NCBI GenBank assembly: GCA_964631945.1
Contig: CAZWAY010000015.1
Location: 1-64,000 of the forward strand
Source of the DNA: JABFRZ01 sp964631945
Lineage (GTDB): Bacteria > Planctomycetota > UBA1135 > GCA-002686595
Length of the DNA: 64,000 bases
Direction of reading: 5' to 3'
Shown here: piece after piece, positions 43,061 to 50,325 of the stretch
How the letters are laid out: each line of letters begins with the position of its first letter
How positions within the stretch are numbered: position 1 is the stretch's first letter
Made by a program: the position numbers and the translations under genes
The notes under the pieces: model-generated
What the model was told of the DNA's origin: nothing
The model's input: the letters and a program-made list of their open reading frames with translations, nothing else
Databases searched by the model: none

Positions 43061-43236
43061 CCCGGATTATTCATGAGACCTCGGCTGCAACGTCGCGACT
43101 GCCCGCATCTGCAGTGCTTTGCTCCCTGCGAGGTCTCGACGACCTGTCAGAGGTCGTCTCCGCTGCTCTCGGTCGCAAATCCCTGCATCTGCGGCCATTC
43201 GCGACGTTTCGCTCGAGGTCTCATGAACAACCCGGG
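43061..43236. mobile_element. MITE-like palindromic element (176 bp) with CTAG target duplication
   Basis: The element has 54-bp imperfect terminal inverted repeats (43061-43114 and 43183-43236). The left end starts cccggattattcatgagacc and the reverse complement of the right end starts cccgggttgttcatgagacc. The centre has a hairpin GACGACCT-GTCAG-AGGTCGTC (about 43138-43158). It is flanked by CTAG on both sides (43057-43060 and 43237-43240), as expected of target-site duplication. It carries no transposase. The ends resemble those I associate with IS1380-type elements, an assignment not proven here. Before insertion kdsD and kdsC were a few bases apart. Confidence 0.85.
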
Positions 43237-43245
43237 CTAGAGGCC

Positions 43246-43830
43246 TTGACCTCCTCCCCCCGAGATGCGGCGGCGGGAGCGCTCGCGCGAGCGCTGGCGG
43301 CGGCGCGGCTCGTGGTGCTCGACGTGGACGGCACGCTGACCGACGGACGCGTGGCGTACCTCGGCGACGAGGAGCTGTGCACCTTCGACGTGCACGACGG
43401 CCAGGGCCTGGTGTGGCTGCGCGAGGCCGGGCTCGAGCTGGCCTGGATCTCCGGGCGGGGCTCGCGCGCGGTCGAGCGCCGCGCCGCGGAGCTCGGCGTC
43501 CGCGAGCTGTTCCTGCGCGTCGGCGACAAGGCGCGCGTCTTGGGCGAGCTCCAGCGGCGGCTCGACATCGCGCCGGCGCACACGCTGGCCATGGGTGACG
43601 ACCTGGCCGACCTGGCGCTGGCCGGCGGCGCGGGCCTGTTCGTCGCGCCGGCCAACGCGCGCGCCGAGGTGCGCGCGCGCGCCGGGCTGGTCACGCGCGC
43701 GGCCGGCGGCGCGGGCGCGGTGCGCGAGCTGGCCGAACTCGTCCTGGACGCGCGCGGGCTGTGGGACGCGCGCCTCGCGCGCGCGAACGAGCGCTCCGAG
43801 CCGCGGCCAGGACCGGGAGCCGCGCGGTGA
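43246..43830 (+). CDS. kdsC: 3-deoxy-D-manno-octulosonate 8-phosphate phosphatase (KdsC-like)
   Basis: 194 aa from a TTG at 43246, just after the palindromic element. The HAD phosphatase motif is VVLDVDGTLTDGRVAYLG (the nucleophile and acid Asp), followed by HDGQGLVWLREAGLELAWIS, motif II serine in SGRGS and AMGDDLADLALAGGAGLFVA near the end. The small C0-type fold without a cap matches KdsC. It removes phosphate from Kdo-8-phosphate in the Kdo pathway with the neighbouring kdsD. The start is uncertain since the frame is open through the element; TTG is the first codon past it. Its stop overlaps the next start (GTGA). Confidence 0.87.
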   Translation: MTSSPRDAAAGALARALAAARLVVLDVDGTLTDGRVAYLGDEELCTFDVHDGQGLVWLREAGLELAWISGRGSRAVERRAAELGVRELFLRVGDKARVLGELQRRLDIAPAHTLAMGDDLADLALAGGAGLFVAPANARAEVRARAGLVTRAAGGAGAVRELAELVLDARGLWDARLARANERSEPRPGPGAAR

Positions 43831-46800
43831 AGAAGCTCCTCTTCTTCCTGCTACTGCTCGGGGCCGGACTCTTCCTGCTCTACCAGCTCGATCGGCGCGG
43901 ACGCCCGGACCTGCCGGACGAGCCGGCGCCGGACGAACAGCCGCGCACCGCAGTCGACAAGGGCTCGCAGGGGCTCCAGCCCGGGGGGCCCTCGCGCCTG
44001 ACGCGCTACGACCGCGAGACGAAGCGCCTCCTGTACGAGGTGCGCAGCGAGGACACGCGCAGCGAGGGCGGCTTCGACGTGCTCTCGAACGTGACGCTGG
44101 AGCTCTTCGATCCGGCGCGCGAGGAAGTCGTCGCGCTGCGCCTGTGGGCCACGAGCGCGCGTGCCAAGCGCGCCTCGGTCGACGGCCTGCAGCCCACCTG
44201 GGAGGACCGCTTCGAGCTGGAGGGCGTGCGCGCCGAGATCCTGGCGGGGATCCCGCTCGCGCCGCTGTCCTTCGAGACCGCCCGGGCGGTGGTCGAGGGG
44301 CTCGAGACGCTGGAGACGCGGCGCGTGTCGACCGAGCTGCCGTTCACGGCGCGCTCGCCCGAGCTCGCGCTCGCCGGCCGCGGCTTCGAGTGGCGCGTCG
44401 CGCGCGATGAACTCGAGATCCTGCACGGCGGCCGGATCGAGCTGCTGCGGGCGGGCGCGCTGCCGGCCACCCTGACGGCGCGCGGCGAGGGCCCGCTGCG
44501 CCTGCAGCGCACGGCCGGACCTGACGGGGCCGTGACCCTCGAGGCCTGGCAGGGCGCGGTGCTGGAGCCGGGCGCGGAGAACCCGGGTCGGCTGGAGGCC
44601 GAGCGCATGACGCTGCGCGCGCGCGCGACCGACTCCGGAGCCGTCGCCCCGTCCGCGGCGCGCCTGACCATCGAACGGCTGGAGGCCGAGGGCAACGTGG
44701 ACTGGACCTCGGGCGAGGCGCGCTTCCAGGGCCAGCGCCTGGTCGCGGGTTTCCTGGCCGAGGGCCGCCTCGAGCACGCGCGCCTGGAGGGCGAGCCGCG
44801 CGCCGAACTCGCGCTGCTGCTGGCGGGCGGAGTGCTGTCCAGCGCCGACACGCCCGAGCAGCGCCTGATCGTGCTCGAGGGCCAGGACGCGCTCGACATC
44901 ACCTGGCAGGACGGCGGCTACGCGTTGCACGTCGAGAGCGCGCCCGCGACGCCCGGCCAGCCCGCGCGCGTGCCGACCGTGGTGACGCGTGACTTCCGGC
45001 TGCAATCGGCGGCCTCGATCGACGGCTGGCTGTCCGAGGACCAGCGCTCGGCGCACTTCGAGGCCGCCGGCGGCGTGCTCGTGACCAGCGGCGAGGCCAC
45101 GCTCGAGACCGCCAAGTTCGCGGCCGAGATCGGGCCCGACGCCAACCAGGAGACCGTGCTGGTGGGCACGGCCTCGGGTGGCGCGCGCCTGACGGGCCGG
45201 CTGCCGCGCGAGGAGGGCGATCCCGGTCCGCCGCGCGCCTTCGCCCTGACCTCGCCCGACGGTCTGAAGCTCGAGCGCAGCCCGCGCGGCTGGCGCGTGA
45301 TCGAGAGCACGCGCGTCGAGGTCACGCTCGACGAACCGAGCGGCTTCCACGCGCGTGCCGATCGGGTCAGCGACTTCGTCGTGCCGCAGTCGGGCTCCGG
45401 CCTGTTCGCGCGCGAGGGCCTGCGCTTCCTGGCCCGGGGTCAGGTGGCGGTGGACTTCGAGCAGGGCAGCTTCGGCGGCGAGGAACTGGAGGTCCTGGCG
45501 GTCGCGCCCGTGCCGCGCTTCGTGGTGCACGGCACGCCCGAGGCCAAGGCCTTCGTGCGCTGGAAGGACTTCGGCGAGGCGACCGCGCTGGAGGTCGAGC
45601 GCACAGGCGACACGCTGATCGCGCGCGGCCAGGTCGATGGCTCGGCCGACTTCTCGGCCGGCGAGGGCAAGGGCGACGCGCGCACGACCTTCGCCGGCGA
45701 CGAGCTGACGCTCGACCGGAGCGAGAGTCCCGAGCTCCTGCCGGGCGAGCGCCTGCGCACCCTGCGGGCCCAGGTGAACGGCAACGTGAGCGGCAGCATC
45801 ACGGCCGAGGGCGAGACGCTCGTGCTGCGCTGCGCGCGCTTCTCGGCCGAGAACCGCGTGCGCCTGGTGACGGGCGTGGAGGCTCCGCTCGAGCTCGGCT
45901 CGCTGTTCATCGCCGAGGGCGCGGTCCACGTCGATTCCCTGACCAAGGACGGCGAACTCGCGCTCGATTGCGAGCGCTTCGAGGTCGAGCGCACGGCGCG
46001 CGACGTGGAGAGCGGCTTCCGCCAGCTCACCGCCAACGGCAACGTCCGCTTCCAGGGACGCTTCGGCGCCGAGCGCGCGCGCGACATCGGCGGTGAGTGC
46101 GAGGTCTTCGTGTTCGACTCGGGCCGGCGCGGCAGCATGGAGGCGGCCCCGCACGGGCGCGTGCTGGTGCGCGGCCTCGACCCGGAGGGCAAGTCGCCCT
46201 ACCGGCTGACGGCCGAGCGCGTGGACTTCGAGCTGACCGATGACGACGTCCTGCGGCTGCGCGCGCTGCGGCCGGAGGTGCGCATGCTCGGACTGCGCGC
46301 GCGCGCCGAGCACTTCACGGCCGACGACCAGACCGGCATCACGCTCAGCGGGAGCGTGCGCCTTTCCGGCGCCACGAGCGCCCAGGTGCCCTTCACGCTC
46401 GAGGCCGAGGAGGTCGTGCTGGTGGGCCGGCGTCAACCACAGGCGGAGGGTGCCGACGTCGAGGACCAGCTCGACGGCCTGTTCGCGCGCGGCGGCGTGG
46501 ACTTCCGCCTGAGCGATTCGATGCGCGCGCGCGGCCAGCGCCTGGCGGTGCGCCGCGCGAACGGCCTGTTGCGGCTGGAGGGCGTGCCGGCCTCGTTCGA
46601 GATGGGCGCCACGCGTCTCGAGACCGAATGGGTCGAGTTCGACCCGGTGCTGCAGGTCCTGGTGGCGACGGGCCGCGGGCGCATGCTCACGCAGGCGGAG
46701 ACGCCCGGCGCCTCCGCGCCCGAGGAGGGCTGGACGCTGAGCTTCCTCTCGGCCTCGACCCTGCTCGAGCTCGACTCGGTCATCCTGGTGGTGCAGGAGC

Positions 46801-49088
46801 CGGTCTTCCACGCCACGCTGTTCGAGTCGGCGCTGCGCGCGAGCTGGGCCATCTTCTGGCTCAACCGCGAGGCGCTCGAGGGCTCCGGTCGGCGCGACGA
46901 GCTGTTCGAGGGCCTGCGCCGCACGCTGGCGAGCATGAAGACCGTGCGCGAGCGCGCCGGGCTGGCCGACATCCTGGCGCTGTTCCAGTCCCCCGAGCTG
47001 GCCGGGGTCCTGCGCGAGGTCTACTTCGAGGGCCCGGTCGAGGTCCTGGCGGACGGCGAGCTGCTGGCGCGCGCCGACGCGATCTACCTCGACGCGGCCT
47101 CGCACCACGGCTGGCTGGCGCGCGCCACGGTCAACATGGGCGCGCAGTTCCTGGGCCAGCGCCAGGAGAAGCTCGTGATCCGGGCCGACTGGCTGCGGCT
47201 CTCGGGCGACGGCAAGCTGCGCGCCGACCACGCCACGGTGACCTCGTGCTCGTTCGACGAACCGCACGTGCGCGTGGTCACCGGCGACCTGCGCATCGAG
47301 CCCATCGTGGGGCAGGGCAAGGAGCACTACCGGCTCCTGCTCGAGGACAACCGCGTCGAGCTGTACGACTGGATCACGATCCCGTTGCCGACCATCGACG
47401 TGGCCACCGACGACGAGTTCAAGCCGCTCCTGCCGACGCTGAGCATCGCCGATTCGGCGCGCTTCGGGACGCTGCTCGGCTTCGCCTTCACGCGCCCGGC
47501 CGACAACGTGGGCGAGCTATTCGACAGCATCGCGCGTCCGGACGGACACGCCGCGGGCGAGCCCGGCCCGGTCGCGGGCGAGCCCGGCGCGCCGCCGCCC
47601 AAGCCGCGCTCCGAGGTGGACGCGAACTACAAGGTGGACGGCTCCTACCTCGGCTCGCGCGGCGCGCTGCTCGACCTCGGACTCGAGATCGAGGCCAAGC
47701 AGGACTACTGGTTCGACCTGTACCTCGGACTCGTGCTGGACCGCGGTGAGGACCGCGGGTTCGTGCGCGTGGACCCGGACGATCGCGGCAGCCTGCGCCG
47801 CTGGCTGCGCTCACAGGCCTACTTCGACCAGGGCAAGAGCGCCTGGAGCTTCTCCTACAGCGAGCAGAGCGACGCGGCCGTCCAGTCGGAGTTCTTCGAG
47901 GGCCAGTTCATGCGCTACGAACGCGCGGAGAACTACGTGCAGTGGCGCCGCAGCTCGGACGAATACTTCGTGCAGGGTTCGGCCAAGGTGCGCGTGGACG
48001 ACTTCCGCACCCAGGTCGAGGAGCTGCCCGCGCTGAGCGTCTATCGCGGCCGCGCACCGCTCCTGCGCCTGGGGCAGCTGTCCTTGCTGCACACGGGGGA
48101 TGCGAGCGCCGAGTACCTGCGCCGGCGCGTCGGCCGGGACCCGCACAGCCCGTTCGAGACCCCGGCCAGCTTCAACGACGTCGACGTGGGTGACTTCGGT
48201 TCCCTGGACGGACTGGGCGAGCGCGAGGTCCTGCGCGTGGACTCGCGCCAGGCGCTCGAGCTCCCCGTGCCGCTCGGCGCGGGCTGGAAGCTGACGCCCT
48301 TCGTCTCGGCCCGCGCCAGCGCCTGGAGCGAGGGCGTGGAGGACGGCGACGATCCCACGCGCATCCTGGCCGAAGCCGGGGCGCGGCTCGGCGCCACGTT
48401 CTGGAAGCGCGTGGGTGGCAAGCTGCACCAGCTCGCGCCCTTCGTCGAGTACCGCGCCGAGCTCGAGCGCCAGGACGAGAACGGCACACCGGTGGAGAAC
48501 GACGTGGTCGATCGCTTGCTGTCGGGCGACTTCCTGCGCTTCGGTTCGCGCGGACGCTTCTGGAACAGCGGCGAGAACTCGACCCTCGACCTGGACCTGA
48601 TCGCCACCTACGCCAAGGACCGCTCCGACCTGCAGCCGGACGGCTGGCTGCCGCTGGAGGTCTTCGGGCGCCTCCTGCTCGATCCCTACGGGCACGAGTT
48701 CGAGCTGTTCCACGACGCGCGCTACGACCTGGAGAACTCGCGCACGGCCTACTCGCTGGTCTCGCTGGGCACGCACTTCGGCGAGGAATGGGGCGTGCAG
48801 GTCTCGCACCAGCGCGGCCTGGACGCCGACGCCCAGCCGCTGTTCGAGGCCGCCTCGGTCTCGGGCCTGTACCGCTGGAGCGAGAAGTGGGAGTTCGAGG
48901 CGCGCGAGTCGTTCTCGCTGCTCGAGAACCAGGGCCTGGACACGAAGGTCGTCCTGCGCCGCTACGGCCACGACATCGTGTTCGAGCTCGAGAACAGCGT
49001 GCGCGAGGGCGAGGGCTCCTCCTTCGGGATCAGCGTGAAGCCGCGCTTCGGCTACCGTCCGCCGCGCGTGGGCTACGTGCCCTGGTAG
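43827..49088 (+). CDS. Giant LptC/LptA/LptD-like fusion protein (putative trans-envelope LPS export bridge)
   Basis: 1753 aa from a GTG overlapping the kdsC stop. The N-terminus is one hydrophobic segment (KKLLFFLLLLGAGLFLLYQL) without a clear cleavage site, then an LptC-like portion (LTRYDRETKRLLYEVRSEDT; RLWATSARAKRASVDGLQ). The next roughly 1000 residues are OstA-like jelly-roll strands (NGNVSGSITAEGETLVLRCA, GGVDFRLSDSMRARGQRLAV). Toward residue 1110-1210 come LptD-type segments (HATVTSCSFDEPHVRVVTGD, DNRVELYDWITIPLPTIDVA). From about residue 1260 the sequence has an outer-membrane barrel pattern and ends YRPPRVGYVPW, with the C-terminal aromatic residue typical of barrels. LptC, LptA and LptD are separate proteins in known systems. 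The Kdo genes upstream support a role in LPS transport. Confidence 0.78.
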   Translation: MKKLLFFLLLLGAGLFLLYQLDRRGRPDLPDEPAPDEQPRTAVDKGSQGLQPGGPSRLTRYDRETKRLLYEVRSEDTRSEGGFDVLSNVTLELFDPAREEVVALRLWATSARAKRASVDGLQPTWEDRFELEGVRAEILAGIPLAPLSFETARAVVEGLETLETRRVSTELPFTARSPELALAGRGFEWRVARDELEILHGGRIELLRAGALPATLTARGEGPLRLQRTAGPDGAVTLEAWQGAVLEPGAENPGRLEAERMTLRARATDSGAVAPSAARLTIERLEAEGNVDWTSGEARFQGQRLVAGFLAEGRLEHARLEGEPRAELALLLAGGVLSSADTPEQRLIVLEGQDALDITWQDGGYALHVESAPATPGQPARVPTVVTRDFRLQSAASIDGWLSEDQRSAHFEAAGGVLVTSGEATLETAKFAAEIGPDANQETVLVGTASGGARLTGRLPREEGDPGPPRAFALTSPDGLKLERSPRGWRVIESTRVEVTLDEPSGFHARADRVSDFVVPQSGSGLFAREGLRFLARGQVAVDFEQGSFGGEELEVLAVAPVPRFVVHGTPEAKAFVRWKDFGEATALEVERTGDTLIARGQVDGSADFSAGEGKGDARTTFAGDELTLDRSESPELLPGERLRTLRAQVNGNVSGSITAEGETLVLRCARFSAENRVRLVTGVEAPLELGSLFIAEGAVHVDSLTKDGELALDCERFEVERTARDVESGFRQLTANGNVRFQGRFGAERARDIGGECEVFVFDSGRRGSMEAAPHGRVLVRGLDPEGKSPYRLTAERVDFELTDDDVLRLRALRPEVRMLGLRARAEHFTADDQTGITLSGSVRLSGATSAQVPFTLEAEEVVLVGRRQPQAEGADVEDQLDGLFARGGVDFRLSDSMRARGQRLAVRRANGLLRLEGVPASFEMGATRLETEWVEFDPVLQVLVATGRGRMLTQAETPGASAPEEGWTLSFLSASTLLELDSVILVVQEPVFHATLFESALRASWAIFWLNREALEGSGRRDELFEGLRRTLASMKTVRERAGLADILALFQSPELAGVLREVYFEGPVEVLADGELLARADAIYLDAASHHGWLARATVNMGAQFLGQRQEKLVIRADWLRLSGDGKLRADHATVTSCSFDEPHVRVVTGDLRIEPIVGQGKEHYRLLLEDNRVELYDWITIPLPTIDVATDDEFKPLLPTLSIADSARFGTLLGFAFTRPADNVGELFDSIARPDGHAAGEPGPVAGEPGAPPPKPRSEVDANYKVDGSYLGSRGALLDLGLEIEAKQDYWFDLYLGLVLDRGEDRGFVRVDPDDRGSLRRWLRSQAYFDQGKSAWSFSYSEQSDAAVQSEFFEGQFMRYERAENYVQWRRSSDEYFVQGSAKVRVDDFRTQVEELPALSVYRGRAPLLRLGQLSLLHTGDASAEYLRRRVGRDPHSPFETPASFNDVDVGDFGSLDGLGEREVLRVDSRQALELPVPLGAGWKLTPFVSARASAWSEGVEDGDDPTRILAEAGARLGATFWKRVGGKLHQLAPFVEYRAELERQDENGTPVENDVVDRLLSGDFLRFGSRGRFWNSGENSTLDLDLIATYAKDRSDLQPDGWLPLEVFGRLLLDPYGHEFELFHDARYDLENSRTAYSLVSLGTHFGEEWGVQVSHQRGLDADAQPLFEAASVSGLYRWSEKWEFEARESFSLLENQGLDTKVVLRRYGHDIVFELENSVREGEGSSFGISVKPRFGYRPPRVGYVPW

Positions 49089-49147
49089 GGCGTTCGCCGG
49101 GCTCGCGGTTGCGGAGCGGCGCCGCCCCCCTCTACCATCGCGAGGCC

Positions 49148-49501
49148 ATGCTGGCGTTCCTCAACCTCGGCCCGATGGAGCTGGTGCTGATCGTGGTCGT
49201 GGCCGTGCTCGTCTTCGGCAAGGACCTGCCCCAGGCCGCCAGCAAGGCCTACCTGCAGGTGCGCAAGCTGCGCAACGCGGTCGACGACCTGCGCCGTGAT
49301 TCCGGCATCGAGCGCGAGCTGCGCGACATCGAGCGCAGCGTGCGCGAGGCAGAATGGGAGGCGCGTCGCCCGACGGCGCCCGCGCGTCCGGCCGAGCCTC
49401 CGCTCGCACGCGCCGACCTGCCGCAGGTCGCGAGCCCGGAAACGCCGCCGCCGGAAGCGGAGTCGGGCGCTGCGCCGCGGGCTACGGACGCGGCTTCTTG
49501 A
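49148..49501 (+). CDS. Twin-arginine translocase TatA/TatB-like protein
   Basis: 117 aa starting MLAFLNLGPMELVLIVVVAV, the standard TatA/B start with one membrane helix and the F/L-G hinge (LVFGKDLPQAASKAYLQVRK). An amphipathic helix follows (LRNAVDDLRRDSGIERELRD), with an extended acidic and Pro-rich tail. TatA and TatB have the same plan; the long tail leans to TatB, but the call stays open. It begins 59 bp after the Lpt-like gene on the same strand. Its end overlaps the MshEN-like gene by 20 bases on the opposite strand. Confidence 0.86.
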   Translation: MLAFLNLGPMELVLIVVVAVLVFGKDLPQAASKAYLQVRKLRNAVDDLRRDSGIERELRDIERSVREAEWEARRPTAPARPAEPPLARADLPQVASPETPPPEAESGAAPRATDAAS

Positions 49502-50225
49502 GGCCGAGCTTCACGGCCTCGTCGCCGGCGTCGAACAGGCTGCCCCAGTTGCCCTCCTGGGCGAGCTCGAGCCCGCCTTCCTCGGACAGCTCCAGCGCTT
49601 CCTTGGGCAGCGCAGCGCCCGTCTCGGCCGGAGCGGTCTTGGCGGGCGGGGCACCCTTGGCGGGCGCACTCCCCTTGACCGGCGCACTGCCCTTGGCGGG
49701 CGGAGCGCCCTTGAGCGGTGCTGAGCCGGGGCGGGCGCCCGTGGCCAGCGCGCCCTTCGGCGCGAAGCGCTCCTCCAGCCAGCGGCGATTGCTCGCCACC
49801 GAGCCCACCACCGGCAGGACGCGGCCGCCCTGACTCGTGCGCAGGCCGTCGAGCACCTCCGAGGGCACGAGACCCGGCATGATGACCGTCACGAGACCGC
49901 CGTAGCGATCGAGCGGCACGAGCGCGTAGTGCCGCAAGTAGGCCAGGTCGTAGCCGTCCAGGGCCGTGGCCGAGGGCGGGTACTGGTCGACCGTGAGGAA
50001 CGGCAGGTGGTACAGCTCGCAGGCCACGCGCGAGACCTCCCAGTCCGAGACCAGGTTCTCGCGCACCAGCACCTCGGGCAGCAGCGAACGCGTCGAGTTC
50101 ACCTGGTGCAGGACGTGGCTGAGCACGTCCCGATCGATCAGGCTGCGCTCGACGAGCGCCTCTCCGAAGCGGACGTAGTCGAAACGTTGGGCGCTCTTCA
50201 CGGTGCCGGGTTCGAGGGGTCGCAC
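49482..50225 (-). CDS. MshEN/GspE-N-like domain protein with Ala/Pro/Lys repeats
   Basis: 247 aa. The first 160 residues (FGEALVERSLIDRDVLSHVL, LVSDWEVSRVACELYHLPFL, LGL-type ALVPLDRYGGLVTVIMP) resemble the N-terminal domain of type IV pilus or type II secretion ATPases (GspE/PilB; MshEN), which binds c-di-GMP in some members. The ATPase part is absent. The tail has an Ala/Pro/Lys repeat (KGAPPAKGSAPVKGSAPAKG) and a short acidic ending. GTG at 50201 is an alternative start. It sits 100 bp after gyrB on the same strand. A binding or adaptor role is inferred. Confidence 0.65.
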   Translation of the reverse strand: MRPLEPGTVKSAQRFDYVRFGEALVERSLIDRDVLSHVLHQVNSTRSLLPEVLVRENLVSDWEVSRVACELYHLPFLTVDQYPPSATALDGYDLAYLRHYALVPLDRYGGLVTVIMPGLVPSEVLDGLRTSQGGRVLPVVGSVASNRRWLEERFAPKGALATGARPGSAPLKGAPPAKGSAPVKGSAPAKGAPPAKTAPAETGAALPKEALELSEEGGLELAQEGNWGSLFDAGDEAVKLGLKKPRP

Positions 50226-50325
50226 CGCCCCGGGGCGGGGTCGGCCTGGCCTCTATCGGTCCGTGACCCCCGCCGACTCGATAGCGGCGGCGCGCACTTT
50301 CTTCCCGCGGGCCGGGGCCCGGGGC

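Noticed and set aside
43851..47327. 1158-residue - strand frame
   Set aside because: Antisense shadow of the Lpt-like gene, rich in Arg/Gln/Ala/Val with no motif.
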